A stretch of DNA of 64,000 nucleotides from BP-133 sp040756995 (GCA_040756995.1 JBFLYK010000017.1:62001-126000); one strand, 5' to 3'; shown: positions 1-8,631, counted from the first letter of the stretch. Numbers and translations are program-made. The notes: a model not told the origin generated them from the letters alone.

Positions 1-1
1 C

Positions 2-460
2 ATACAGCAGCAGCTCGATTCCCTCGACACCCAGCGGGCCCAGCTCCAGAGCGAGGAGGACAAGCTCACCCTCGCCCTGCAGCGCCTGCAGACCAAGGTC
101 GAGGCGTTCCGCACCAAGAAGGAGACCATCAAGGCCACCTACACGGCGGCCGAGGCGCAGGCCAAGATCGGCGAGGCCGTGTCGGGCATCTCCGAGGAGA
201 TGGGCGACGTCGGCCTGGCCATCCAGCGGGCCGAGGACAAGACGGCCACCCTCCAGGCCCGGGCCGGAGCGGTGGACGAGCTGCTCGCCTCCGGGGCGCT
301 GGACGACGTGACGGCCTCGCCCGGCGGTGACATCCAGGCCCAGCTCGACGCCCTGTCGGCCGGCTCCGCGGTCGACGCCGAACTGGCGAGGATGAAGGCC
401 GAGCTGGGCGCCGGCGCCCCGGCCCCCAAGGAGATCTCATCGGGAGGCGAGACCAAGTGA
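2..460 (+). CDS. pspA: PspA/IM30 family envelope-stress protein (5' truncated)
   Basis: The reading frame is open from the window edge, so the N-terminal part is missing. The visible 152 residues are almost entirely coiled coil (runs of Q, E, K, L and A, as in 'LQSEEDKLTLALQRLQTKVE'), followed by the short helical hairpin region typical of the PspA/IM30/Vipp1 family. These proteins polymerise on the inner face of the cytoplasmic membrane and stabilise it under stress. The identification rests on the coiled-coil pattern and on the next three genes, which are the known actinobacterial partners PspAA, HtpX and PspAB. The stop codon overlaps the next start (GTGA), so the genes are translationally coupled. 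Confidence 0.85.
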   Translation: MQQQLDSLDTQRAQLQSEEDKLTLALQRLQTKVEAFRTKKETIKATYTAAEAQAKIGEAVSGISEEMGDVGLAIQRAEDKTATLQARAGAVDELLASGALDDVTASPGGDIQAQLDALSAGSAVDAELARMKAELGAGAPAPKEISSGGETK

Positions 461-735
461 TCCTGCGGATTCTCGGCGAGGGCCAGCTCGAGGTGCCGTC
501 CGACGCCGTGGCGGAGCTCAACGACCTCGACGAGCTGCTGATCACCGCCATCGAGAAGGGCGACGAGGAGGCGTTCCGCACCGCCCTCGTCGACCTGGTG
601 GGCAAGGTCCGGCAGGTCGGCAAGCCGGTGGCCGACGACTACATCGGCCCTTCGGAGCTCATCCTGCCCGCCACCGACGCCACGCTCGAAGAGGTGCGAG
701 AGCTCCTCTCCGACGAAGGCCTGATCCCGGGATAG
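457..735 (+). CDS. pspAA: PspA-associated protein PspAA
   Basis: This 92-residue protein begins 'MILRILGEGQLEVP' and matches the small PspAA domain family that accompanies PspA in Actinobacteria and archaea. It has no membrane segment or catalytic motif; the family is thought to modulate PspA. The GTG start at 457 overlaps the pspA stop by four bases, which fixes the start and implies coupling. It is followed 10 bp later by htpX. The function is inferred from family and context only. Confidence 0.82.
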   Translation: MILRILGEGQLEVPSDAVAELNDLDELLITAIEKGDEEAFRTALVDLVGKVRQVGKPVADDYIGPSELILPATDATLEEVRELLSDEGLIPG

Positions 736-745
736 TGATGACGCG

Positions 746-1669
746 ATGAGTACCGGGCGGGGCTATCCCCGCGATCCCGGGCTGGCCGCCCGCATGGTGT
801 TCGTGATGTTCCTGCTCGGGCTGCTGTACGTGGCGGTCATGGCCGGGCTGTTCGCCGCCGGCGTCAACGCCGGGGTGGTGCTGATCATCGCCGGCGGGCT
901 GCTGTTCGCCCAGTACTACTTCTCGTCGAAGATCGCCCTGTTCTCGATGAACGCCCGGGAGGTGTCGCCGGCCGAGGCGCCCCAGCTGCACGGCATCGTC
1001 GACCGGCTCTGCGCCCTCGCCGACATGCCGAAGCCGCGGGTGGCGGTCGCCGACAGTGACGTCCCCAATGCCTTCGCCACCGGACGGAGCCCGAAGGACG
1101 CCGTCGTCTGCGCCACCACCGGCATCATGCGCCGGCTGGAGCCCGCCGAGCTCGAGGCGGTGCTGGCCCACGAGCTGTCGCACGTCGCCCACCGCGACGT
1201 GGCGGTCATGACGATCGCCGGGTTCCTCGGCGTGGTGGCGGGCTTCATCACCCGATCGATGTTCTGGTTCGGGCCCGGGATGACCGGCGGCCACCGCGAC
1301 AACGACCGGGAGAACAACGCCTTCCTTCAGTGGATGGTCATTCTCCTGGTGTCGATCATCGTCTACGCCATCTCGTTCATCCTGACGAGGGCGCTGTCGC
1401 GCTACCGGGAGCTGTCGGCCGACCGGGGCGCGGCGGTCATCACCGGGGCGCCGTCGACGCTGGCGTCGGCGCTGGTCAAAGTGACCGGGGCCATGGGCCG
1501 GATCCCGACCCGCGACCTGCGGGCCGCCGAAGCCTTCAACGCCTTCTTCTTCACCCCGGCCGCCGCCCCGGGCTTCTCGATCTCGTCGCTGTTCTCGACG
1601 CATCCGACCCTGGAGCGGCGCCTGGAGCAGCTGGCCGAGCTGGAACGGCAGATGGGCCGCCCCGCATGA
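746..1669 (+). CDS. htpX: HtpX-like M48 membrane metalloprotease
   Basis: This 307-residue zinc protease is predicted to degrade misfolded membrane proteins. Two hydrophobic segments occupy roughly residues 17-60, and two more lie after the active site near residues 150-175 and 190-215. The zinc-binding HExxH motif is visible as 'LAHELSHVAHRD' near residue 143, and the third-ligand region 'RYRELSADRGA' lies near residue 220, as in HtpX/Ste24 enzymes. It sits between pspAA and pspAB, a conserved actinobacterial arrangement that links PspA to membrane quality control. The ATG at 746 fits family length. The active site looks intact. Confidence 0.9.
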   Translation: MSTGRGYPRDPGLAARMVFVMFLLGLLYVAVMAGLFAAGVNAGVVLIIAGGLLFAQYYFSSKIALFSMNAREVSPAEAPQLHGIVDRLCALADMPKPRVAVADSDVPNAFATGRSPKDAVVCATTGIMRRLEPAELEAVLAHELSHVAHRDVAVMTIAGFLGVVAGFITRSMFWFGPGMTGGHRDNDRENNAFLQWMVILLVSIIVYAISFILTRALSRYRELSADRGAAVITGAPSTLASALVKVTGAMGRIPTRDLRAAEAFNAFFFTPAAAPGFSISSLFSTHPTLERRLEQLAELERQMGRPA

Positions 1670-1679
1670 GGCTGGTCTG

Positions 1680-2258
1680 GTGAAGTTCCTCGACTCCATC
1701 CTGGGGCGCACGAAGCCGAAGCGCGCCAACCTCGACGCGCTGTTCGCCGTGCCCGGGGCGGCCATCACGCTCGAGGCGTCGATGGGGCTGACGTCGGCCG
1801 GGGCGGCGGCGGTGTGTTTCAAGCCGGCCTCGGCCTACGACTTCACCTCCACCTGCACCGAGATCAACGAGCTCCTCGCCCTGTCGGCCAAGGACACCGG
1901 CTCGGAGATCAGCCAGCACCAGGACTCCTACGGGTACCACTGGATCATCGTCCGGGACCCCGACCTGAGCGACCTCGTGACCAGCGTCCACATGGTCAAC
2001 TCGTCACTGGCGGAACGGGGTTTCGACCAGCAGCTGCTGGCCACCGTCTTCGCCTTCCGGGGCGACGGCGGTGACGTGGTCTACCTCGTCTATCTGTTCA
2101 AGCGGGGCACGTTCTATCCGTTCGTGCCCGAACCCGGCGGTGGCGAGCGGCGCGACAACCAGAAGGAGCTGCAGCTCCAGGCGGCGCTGGGCAACGAGGT
2201 ACCGCTGGAAGCCGACCTCACACGCTGGTTCCCGATCTGGGGCGCCCCGGTTCCCTAG
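1680..2258 (+). CDS. pspAB: PspA-associated protein PspAB
   Basis: This 192-residue soluble protein begins 'MKFLDSILGRTKPKRANLD' from a GTG start 10 bp after htpX. The N-terminal signature and length match PspAB, the fourth member of the actinobacterial and archaeal psp cluster. No signal peptide or transmembrane segment is visible. Its biochemical role is not established; co-occurrence with pspA, pspAA and htpX suggests a role in the membrane stress response. Its TAG stop directly abuts the stop of the convergent selenoprotein gene. Confidence 0.82.
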   Translation: MKFLDSILGRTKPKRANLDALFAVPGAAITLEASMGLTSAGAAAVCFKPASAYDFTSTCTEINELLALSAKDTGSEISQHQDSYGYHWIIVRDPDLSDLVTSVHMVNSSLAERGFDQQLLATVFAFRGDGGDVVYLVYLFKRGTFYPFVPEPGGGERRDNQKELQLQAALGNEVPLEADLTRWFPIWGAPVP

Positions 2259-3680
2259 CTACACGTCCTGGAGAGGGCCGAACTGGCCCTCGGTGGGCTC
2301 CGCTCAACAGAACCACGGCTCGGTGAGCCGTGGCCTCCCTTCGATCAGGGCGCTGACCGGCCGGAGCGGCGGGCAGAAACCGGACGCCTGTCGGCCGGCC
2401 GCCATCCACACCGTCTGCTGGACGCGGCGGTAGATCCGGGCGATGGGCTCGCCGGCGGTCTGGGCGCCTTCGACGAGCGCCGTCAGGCGCGTCTGCAGCT
2501 CGTCGACGGACGGGTCCTCGGAAGTCCACGTCCACGTCAACCGCTCCGGGTCGTAGGGCCCGAGCCGGCCTTCGGCGGCCAGCATCGGTTCGAGCAGCGA
2601 GCCCTGGGGCACGAGCAGCCGGATCGTGTACTGGACCGGATCGACGTTCGGGATCAGATCGAGCGCGGCCACGAAGTCGACGATGTCGGCCACCTCGTCG
2701 ACGGTGGTCCAGGGAGTGAACGGCAGGAACGACGGCCGGATCTCGATCCCGTACTCCCGGAGCAACTGCACGGCGAGGGCGGCGTCGGCGGCGGTGTGGC
2801 CCTTGTCGAGCCGGGTCAGGGTCTCCTCGTGGACCGTCTCGAAGGCACTGACCACGAAGAGACAACCGGCGGCGGCGAACTCCGGCCAGAGCTCCCGGTG
2901 GCGGAGGATGTGCTCGACCTTGACGGTGCAATCGAACGTCAGCTCCGGCCAGCGCTCGTGCATGGCCGTCACGATCCGCCGGGAGTGCTGCGGCCCGTTG
3001 AGGAAGTCGGGGTCGCCGAAGGTGATGTGCCGGGCCCCGGTCTCGACGAGGCGCTCGATGTCGGCGAGGACGACGTCCTCGGGCACGATCCGAATCCGTC
3101 CGTCGTAGATCACCGGCACCGGACAGTGCCCGCACCGATGCAGGCACCCCCGACTCGCCTCGACGTATCCGACCGGGCGCTCTCCGCCGGCGAGGGCCAG
3201 ATGGGCATACCGGTCCAACGGCGGGAGGCCTTCCCGATCGGGCGGGCCGACCGGCCGTCGGCGGCCGGTGTCGATCACGGTCCGGCCTGCCGGCAGTGAG
3301 GTTGTCGGCCCGGCCAAGGCGTCCGCCCACGCCACCAACTCCCGTTCGTACTCGCCGCCGATGGCATGGTCGGCCACGCCACCCGGGCCGAGCGTCAGGT
3401 CGCGGCTGACCGTGGCGTAGAGCCCGTAGAGGCAGATCGGCAACTCCGGCCGGACCGCCCGCACGGACGCGGCCGCACGGATGGCCAGGCGCATGGCGGT
3501 GTGCATCGGCACCGAGAACGCCACGGCGTCGGCCCAGTCGACCGGCTCCCGGGTCCACGACTCGACCGACGTGTCGAGCGTCCGGACCTCATGGCCCGCC
3601 GCCCGCAGGGCCGCGGCCGGCGCGGCCAGGTGCAGCGGCTGATGCCCCAGTTCATACGTCGACACCAGCAGCAGCCGCAT
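2259..3680 (-). CDS. CUAEP-tail radical SAM selenoprotein (UGA = Sec at codon 459)
   Basis: This is a B12-binding-like radical SAM protein. Residues 1-150 resemble a cobalamin-binding Rossmann domain ('MRLLLVSTYELGHQP'), and the cluster motif CxxxCxxC is present as 'CLHRCGHC' near residue 180. A conventional reading stops at the TGA at 2304-2306 after 'LTEPWFC'. Reading that TGA as selenocysteine gives the tail C-U-A-E-P and a further 14-codon extension ending at TAG 2259, for 473 residues in total. The CUAEP/CCAEP motif defines a described radical SAM family in which U is selenocysteine. A perfect 7-bp hairpin begins 12 nt after the UGA, at the position expected for a bacterial SECIS. It lies downstream of an ATP-grasp gene on the same strand, probably in one operon. 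The substrate is unknown. Confidence 0.85.
2268..2306 (-). promoter_or_regulatory. Bacterial SECIS element for selenocysteine insertion
   Basis: Read on the minus strand, the UGA (2306-2304) is followed after 12 nt by the stem GAGGGCC, the loop AGUUC and GGCCCUC (stem 2291-2285 with 2279-2273, loop 2284-2280). The loop G-U lies about 24-25 nt from the start of the UGA, close to the spacing SelB recognises in E. coli fdhF. The hairpin lies inside the coding extension, as required for a bSECIS. It could also contribute to termination for the convergent pspAB transcript. Confidence 0.75.
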
Positions 3681-3742
3681 GCCCGACGAGCCTATCGGCC
3701 GCTGCTTCCGCCGCTCGCCCCGTGATCGGCGGACAGGGGTGG

Positions 3743-5014
3743 TCAGGTCGGCTCGATCTCGATGTCGAGGTGGGCGTGGGCTGTGCGGAGGGCGTCCTCG
3801 ACTTCGGCGGGCGTGGAGGCCCGGGCGAAGAGGAAGCCGAGGTAACGGTCGCCTTCGGGGAGCGGCCGGACCCGCCCACCGGGCGGGATCGAGATCTCCA
3901 GGGCCGTGATGTGGTCGACGGCCCGGGCTTCCTCCTGGCCGTGGACGGCCACGAGCCGCCCGGCCCGGGGGATCGGCAGCATCATCACGCCGGCGGCCGG
4001 GCGTTCCCGGCGGGGGTCGACGGGCAGGCCGAGGGCGTGGCGGAGGACGAGTTCCTCCAGGGTCACGCCGGCGGCGAACCGCAGCGTCCGGGCGCACAGG
4101 CCGCCGATCGTCCGGGCAGCGAGCTCCAGGGTCCACGGCCGGCCCTCGGGATCGATCCGCAGTTCGGCGTGGACCGGGCCCTCGCTCAGGCCGATGGCCG
4201 CCGCGGCGGCCGCCACCGACCGGCCGATCGCCTCCTGAATCCCCGCCGGCAGGCGCGACGGAGTGACGTAGATGGTCTCCTCGAAGTACGGGCCGGTCAA
4301 AGGATCGGGCTTGTCGAAGATCGCCAGGACCTCGAGCCCCCCGCCTCGCAGGAGCGCTTCGACGGCCACCTCGTCGCCGGGCACGTACTGCTCGATCAGA
4401 AGCGGCTCCTCGCCGGGATGCCCGTCCCCGTCGAGGATCGCCCGCACCCGGGCGACCGCCCTGGCGACGCCGGCCGGATCGTCGGCCCGGATGACGCCCC
4501 GGCTCGCCGAGAGGGAGACCGGCTTCACGACGACGGGCCAGCCAACCTCCTCGGCCGCGGCCACGACGTCCCCGTCCTGCGCCACCACACGGAACGCCGG
4601 TTGAAGAAGGGGCGGAGGGCCCCCGGCGTCGACCGGAGGGCGGACGGGAGCGGCGTCGAGGGCGGCGCGCATCGCCGCCTTGTCGCGCGTTCTGCGGACC
4701 GCCTCGGGATCGTTGGCGGGCAGGCCCAGTTCGCGAGCGGCCAGGGCGGCGATCAGGAGGCCCTGATCGTCGACGGCCAGGACCGCGTCGAGCGGGAGCC
4801 GGGCGGCCAGGGCGGTGATCGTCCGGGCCGATCCGGACGGGTCGGACAGGTCCACGACGAGGGCCCGGTCGCCCATGGCGTCGGCGAGGGTCTGTTCCGT
4901 CTCCGAGGCCACGACCACGTCGACGTCGAGCCGGCGGGCGGCGTCGAGGAAGTCGGGCGCCTTGTAGGTACCGCTGGGGAGCAGGAGCAGCACGCGGGAC
5001 ACGCCCGGTATCAT
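3743..5014 (-). CDS. ATP-grasp carboxylate-amine ligase-like protein
   Basis: This 423-residue protein has an ATP-grasp fold. An N-terminal Rossmann-like part contains 'VLLLLPSGTYKAPDFLDAA', and the central ATP-grasp segments include 'WPVVVKPVSLSASRG' (nucleotide-binding lysine and glycine-rich loop), 'EQYVPGDEVAVE' and the metal-binding region 'HAELRIDPEGRPWTLELAAR'. Such enzymes join a carboxylate to an amine or thiol through an acyl-phosphate. It lies 62 bp upstream of the selenocysteine radical SAM gene on the same strand, so the two probably act in one pathway. Substrate and product cannot be told from sequence. Confidence 0.8.
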   Translation of the reverse strand: MIPGVSRVLLLLPSGTYKAPDFLDAARRLDVDVVVASETEQTLADAMGDRALVVDLSDPSGSARTITALAARLPLDAVLAVDDQGLLIAALAARELGLPANDPEAVRRTRDKAAMRAALDAAPVRPPVDAGGPPPLLQPAFRVVAQDGDVVAAAEEVGWPVVVKPVSLSASRGVIRADDPAGVARAVARVRAILDGDGHPGEEPLLIEQYVPGDEVAVEALLRGGGLEVLAIFDKPDPLTGPYFEETIYVTPSRLPAGIQEAIGRSVAAAAAAIGLSEGPVHAELRIDPEGRPWTLELAARTIGGLCARTLRFAAGVTLEELVLRHALGLPVDPRRERPAAGVMMLPIPRAGRLVAVHGQEEARAVDHITALEISIPPGGRVRPLPEGDRYLGFLFARASTPAEVEDALRTAHAHLDIEIEPT

Positions 5015-5065
5015 GGCGGTTCACGGTCGACAACGAGGTTGCGACGACAAACGTTGGGAGCGCCC

Positions 5066-5725
5066 ATGGCTGAGGACGCCGTTCCCGAGATGGTCCTCAA
5101 CATCACCGAGGTGGCCCGCCAGAAGGTTCTGCGGGTCCGGGCCAACGAGGACGAGCCCGAGAAGCTCGCCCTGTGGCTGGAGATCGCTGGTGTTGCCAAC
5201 GGGAAGTACAAGTACGACATGTACTTCCAACCGCTGGACTACGCCGGCCCGACCGATGTCGTCCAGCGCCACGACGACCTGTCGGTCGTCATCCCCGCCT
5301 TCTCCGTCGACAAGGTGCGCGGCGCCACGCTCGACGTGCAGGGCGACCCGATCGAGGGCGGGCTCGTCCTCGACAATCCCAACAGCCCGAGCCCGGCCGT
5401 CGGGGTGGCCGGCGCCGGCGCCGGCGCCCGTCCGCCCGCCGACCTGAGCGGTGACGTCGCCCAGCGGGTCCTGCAGGTCCTCGACCAGCAGATCAACCCC
5501 AGCATCGCCTCCCACGGCGGGCACGCCGAGCTCGTCGCCGTCGAGGAGGGCACCGCCTTCTTGCGGTTGTCGGGCGGCTGCCAGGGTTGCGGCATGGCCA
5601 GCGTGACCCTCACGCAGGGCATCGAGGTCGTGATCAAGGAGCAGGTCCCCGAGATCACCCGGGTCGTCGACGTCACCGACCACGCCAGCGGCGAGAACCC
5701 CTACTTCGAGTCGGCGAAGAAGTAG
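5066..5725 (+). CDS. nfuA: Fe-S cluster carrier protein NfuA-like
   Basis: This 219-residue protein has an N-terminal degenerate A-type (HesB/IscA-like) domain (about residues 1-110) and a C-terminal NifU domain (about 130-205) with the cluster-binding CxxC in 'SGGCQGCGMAS'. Together these are the layout of NfuA, which delivers [4Fe-4S] clusters to client enzymes; the neighbouring radical SAM protein could be one such client (inference). The ATG at 5066 is preceded by a GGGAG ribosome-binding site, and upstream in-frame codons belong to the antisense of the ATP-grasp gene. A strong hairpin follows the stop. Confidence 0.9.
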   Translation: MAEDAVPEMVLNITEVARQKVLRVRANEDEPEKLALWLEIAGVANGKYKYDMYFQPLDYAGPTDVVQRHDDLSVVIPAFSVDKVRGATLDVQGDPIEGGLVLDNPNSPSPAVGVAGAGAGARPPADLSGDVAQRVLQVLDQQINPSIASHGGHAELVAVEEGTAFLRLSGGCQGCGMASVTLTQGIEVVIKEQVPEITRVVDVTDHASGENPYFESAKK

Positions 5726-5730
5726 ACACC

Positions 5731-5749
5731 CGGGGGCCTGCGGCCCCCG
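5731..5749 (+). terminator. Hairpin terminator between nfuA and the convergent SRPBCC gene
   Basis: CGGGGGCC (5731-5738), a three-base loop and GGCCCCCG (5742-5749) form a perfect 8-bp stem just after the nfuA stop. The convergent gene ends at 5761, so it may serve both strands. There is no T tract, as is common in high-GC Actinobacteria. Confidence 0.6.
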
Positions 5750-5760
5750 AGTGCCTGCGG

Positions 5761-6225
5761 TCAGAGCGTCGGGTCCTGGTGGACTTCGCCGCGCCAGGCG
5801 CCGGACTCGCGGCCCCGGGACTCGATGAACTCCTTGAACCGCTTCAGGTCACCCTTGGTCCGGGCCTTGACCATCCCGAGCTTGTCGGCGACCTGTTCCA
5901 TGGCGCCCTCGGGTTCGAATTCCATCTGGAGCATGACCTTGCTCCGGTCGTTGCCGAGGCGGTGGAAGGTGACGACGCCGGAGTTCGTCGCCCCTTCGGT
6001 GCTGCACCACGAGATCCGCTCGTCGGGGATCTGCTCGACGATGTCGGCGTCCCATTCGCGGCGCTGACCGGCGATGTCGGCCACCCAGTGGACCCTGGTG
6101 TCGCTCAGCTGGCGGACCTGCTCGACACCCTCCATGAAGCGGGGGAACTCCTCGAACTGCGTCCATTGGTTGTAGGCGGTGCGGACGGGCACCTCGACTT
6201 CCACAGACTCCTCGATGGTGGCCAT
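5761..6225 (-). CDS. SRPBCC family (polyketide cyclase/COQ10-like) protein
   Basis: This 154-residue protein begins 'MATIEESVEVEVPVRTAYNQW' and contains the START-like pattern 'FEEFPRFMEGVEQVRQL', typical of the Polyketide_cyc2/COQ10 group that forms a hydrophobic ligand cavity. The ATG at 6225 is preceded by AGGAG; the frame extends upstream without a family match, so the shorter start is chosen. Members are often stress-linked or lipid-binding, but no ligand can be assigned here. It is a single gene converging on nfuA. Confidence 0.75.
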   Translation of the reverse strand: MATIEESVEVEVPVRTAYNQWTQFEEFPRFMEGVEQVRQLSDTRVHWVADIAGQRREWDADIVEQIPDERISWCSTEGATNSGVVTFHRLGNDRSKVMLQMEFEPEGAMEQVADKLGMVKARTKGDLKRFKEFIESRGRESGAWRGEVHQDPTL

Positions 6226-6384
6226 AACGGCGTCACTCCTCGTTGCTCGGTCACGGTTCGTTGTCGTCACCGAGCCGCATACCCGGTGCCGTTCAAGGGC
6301 CAATCCGGTTTGGGCTTCCAGCGGTGGGAAGGAGTAGGGGACACTTTCGTGTTGGAACCACGTGCACCCCTACCATTGCTTCTT

Positions 6385-6396
6385 GACCGATCGGTC
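6385..6396. promoter_or_regulatory. Palindromic operator (TetR-like) upstream of the thiolase
   Basis: GACCGATCGGTC is a perfect 12-bp palindrome 48 bp upstream of the thiolase ATG. The ACCG-N2-CGGT form resembles operators of TetR-family regulators of fatty-acid metabolism. Assignment to a specific regulator is inference; no regulator gene is adjacent. Confidence 0.5.
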
Positions 6397-6443
6397 TAGA
6401 ACGGAGCGACCCGCCCGGGTCGTGGGACCACAGGAGTCGCCAC

Positions 6444-7604
6444 ATGCCGACCGCCGTCATCGTCGACGCCGTCCGGACGGCCGTAGGCCGCCGGAACGGC
6501 CAGCTCAAGGACTGGCATCCGGTTGACCTCGCCGCCGAGACCCTCAAGGCGCTCGTCACCCGCAACGACCTCGACCCCGCCCTCGTCGAGGACGTGATCA
6601 TGGGCTGTGTCATGCAGGTCGGCGAACAGGCCCTCAACGTGGGCCGCAACGCCGCTCTGGCCGCCGGCTTCCCCGAGTCGGTGGTCGGCACGACCATCGA
6701 CCGGCAGTGCGGCTCCTCCCAGCAGGCGGCCCACTTCGCCGCCCAGGCCGTGATGGCCGGGGCCAACGACATCGTGATCGCCGCCGGCGTCGAGGTCATG
6801 ACCCGGGTACCCATGGGCGCCACGGTCATGAGCGGCCCCGGACTGCCCTTCGGCAACAAGCTCAACGAACGCTATGCGCCCGTCGGCGGCCTCGTTCCCC
6901 AGGGCATCTCGGCCGAGATGATCGCCGACAAGTGGAACCTCTCCCGGGAGGAACTCGACGCCTACTCGGTGCAGTCGCACCAGCGGGCCGCCCGGGCCAT
7001 CGAGGAGGGCCGCTTCGAGAAGGAGATCATCCCGGTGACCGGCGCCGACGGCGGCGTGTTCGATCGGGACGAGGGCGTCCGGCCCGACTCCAACGTGGAG
7101 AAGCTGGCCACGCTCAAGCCGGCCTTCAAGCCGGACGGGAAGGTCACGGCCGGCAACTCGTCGCAGATCAGCGACGGCGCCGCCGCCCTGCTGATCATGA
7201 GCGAGGAGAAGGCCAACGAGCTCGGCCTGCGCCCCCGGGCACGGTTCCACACCTTCGCCCTGGCCGGCGTCGACCCCGTGACGATGCTCACCGGTCCGAT
7301 TCCGGCCACCGACAAGGTGCTGGAGCGGGCCAAGCTGCAGCTGTCCGACATCGACCTCGTCGAGATCAACGAGGCGTTCGCCTCCGTGGTGCTGGCCTGG
7401 GAGAAGGAGCACCACCCCGACATGACCAAGGTCAACGTCAACGGCGGCGCCATCGCCCTCGGCCACCCGCTCGGCTGCTCCGGCGCCAAGCTGATGACCA
7501 CCCTCCTCAACGAGCTGGAGCGCACCGGCGGCCGCTACGGCCTGCAGACGATGTGCGAGGGCGGCGGCATGGCCAACGCCACCATCATCGAGCGCCTGGG
7601 CTGA
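6444..7604 (+). CDS. Acetyl-CoA C-acyltransferase (thiolase)
   Basis: This 386-residue thiolase catalyses the reversible CoA-dependent condensation or cleavage of acyl-CoA and acetyl-CoA. The nucleophilic cysteine is in 'DRQCGSSQQA' near residue 91. The C-terminal catalytic residues are in 'NEAFASV' and 'GGAIALGHPLGCSGAK' (His and Cys), so the active site is complete. The N-terminus 'MPTAVIVDAVRTAVGRR' is standard. It stands alone behind a TetR-type palindrome and ends in a strong terminator. Degradative and biosynthetic (FadA/AtoB-like) roles cannot be separated from sequence. Confidence 0.92.
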   Translation: MPTAVIVDAVRTAVGRRNGQLKDWHPVDLAAETLKALVTRNDLDPALVEDVIMGCVMQVGEQALNVGRNAALAAGFPESVVGTTIDRQCGSSQQAAHFAAQAVMAGANDIVIAAGVEVMTRVPMGATVMSGPGLPFGNKLNERYAPVGGLVPQGISAEMIADKWNLSREELDAYSVQSHQRAARAIEEGRFEKEIIPVTGADGGVFDRDEGVRPDSNVEKLATLKPAFKPDGKVTAGNSSQISDGAAALLIMSEEKANELGLRPRARFHTFALAGVDPVTMLTGPIPATDKVLERAKLQLSDIDLVEINEAFASVVLAWEKEHHPDMTKVNVNGGAIALGHPLGCSGAKLMTTLLNELERTGGRYGLQTMCEGGGMANATIIERLG

Positions 7605-7630
7605 CGCCCGGCCGCAAACGCACAAACGCA

Positions 7631-7668
7631 CGAAAGCGGGGAGCCCTGGGGAAGGCTCCCCGCTTTCG
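7631..7668 (+). terminator. Strong hairpin terminator after the thiolase gene
   Basis: A perfect 15-bp stem (7631-7645 with 7654-7668) around an 8-base loop lies 27 bp after the thiolase stop. It carries AAA on the 5' side and TTT on the 3' side, so it can terminate transcription in either direction. The convergent anti-sigma gene ends at 7717. Confidence 0.8.
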
Positions 7669-7716
7669 CGTGGGGGAGATCAGATCCGGCGGACGGCCCG
7701 CCGGCGGCCGGGGCCG

Positions 7717-8631
7717 CTAGTCGTCGTCGCTGCCGCCTGAGCGGCCCTTGCCGCTGCCCTTGCCGCCGTTGCCCGAACCGCCGTTGCCGGAACCGCTGTT
7801 GGCGGAACCGCCGTTGTCGTCGGCGGTCGTCGACGTGGTGCTCTCCGACGTCGTCACGGTCGTGCTCGTGCTCGTCGTGGTGGTGCCGCTGTCATCACCG
7901 TTGTCGTCGCCGGCCGGGTCGTCGCCGCCGTGGCGGCCCGAGTTGCTGCTGCCCTGGCCGCGGTTGGCCGAGCCGGGGCCGCTGTTCGAGGTGTGGTCCT
8001 CACCGGCCCGGCAGCGGCCGTCGCTGGCCACGGCGCAGACCGTGGGGCCCTTGGGCTGGCCGTCGAGGGCAGGATCGTGGGTGATGCCGGAGATCACCTG
8101 GCCCTTGTTGGCGTCGTCACCGGCCGGGTCGTCGTCGCCCCGGCCCTTGGCCTTGCCTGTCGTGGACGTCGTGTCGTCTGTGCCTTCGGCCTTGTCGGCC
8201 TTCTTGCTCTGGCCGTGGTTGTCGGGCAGGTCGATTCCGATGTGGCTGACGGCGTCGGCCACGGCGCCCTGGACGGGCGTGGGGAGGGTGCCGGTGGCGG
8301 CGGCGGCGCCGCCGGCCGTGAGGGCCACGGCGGCCACCGCGGCGAGGGCCTTACCGGCGAAGAGCTTTCCGATCATCGATCTCCTTCCGGAGGTCTCGGG
8401 GATGGGGGCGCTGGCCCGAATCGCCTCGACCATGGCGGTGATCGTGGGGGCGCCGGCGTCCTCGTCGATCGCCGGCACGGAGGCGGCGGCGGCGAGGAGG
8501 TCGGCTACCGGTCCATAGCCGGGAGGGGCGTCGTCGGCGGGGACGGCTCCCTGCAGCAGCCGGGAGGCGCTGTCCTCGTCGAGGGAATGGCGGTTCGGAC
8601 GCATCCCTCTGGCAATCGATCGTTCATCCAT
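7717..8631 (-). CDS. Putative membrane anti-sigma factor partner of the ECF sigma
   Basis: This 304-residue protein starts at an ATG overlapping the sigma-factor stop, so the two are translationally coupled. An acidic cytoplasmic N-terminal part (about residues 1-85) precedes one membrane segment ('LAAVAAVALTAGGAAAATG', about residues 98-116). The motif 'LPTPVQGAVADAVSHIGI' follows, then a long hydrophilic, Thr/Ser/Gly-rich and Asp-rich tail. Two proteins in the integrated element (30262-31278 and 33641-34339) share the membrane segment and the LPxPxQxxVAxxV motif, so this is a small paralogous family. The anti-sigma role is inferred from coupling; no zinc anti-sigma motif is visible. Confidence 0.65.
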   Translation of the reverse strand: MDERSIARGMRPNRHSLDEDSASRLLQGAVPADDAPPGYGPVADLLAAAASVPAIDEDAGAPTITAMVEAIRASAPIPETSGRRSMIGKLFAGKALAAVAAVALTAGGAAAATGTLPTPVQGAVADAVSHIGIDLPDNHGQSKKADKAEGTDDTTSTTGKAKGRGDDDPAGDDANKGQVISGITHDPALDGQPKGPTVCAVASDGRCRAGEDHTSNSGPGSANRGQGSSNSGRHGGDDPAGDDNGDDSGTTTTSTSTTVTTSESTTSTTADDNGGSANSGSGNGGSGNGGKGSGKGRSGGSDDD

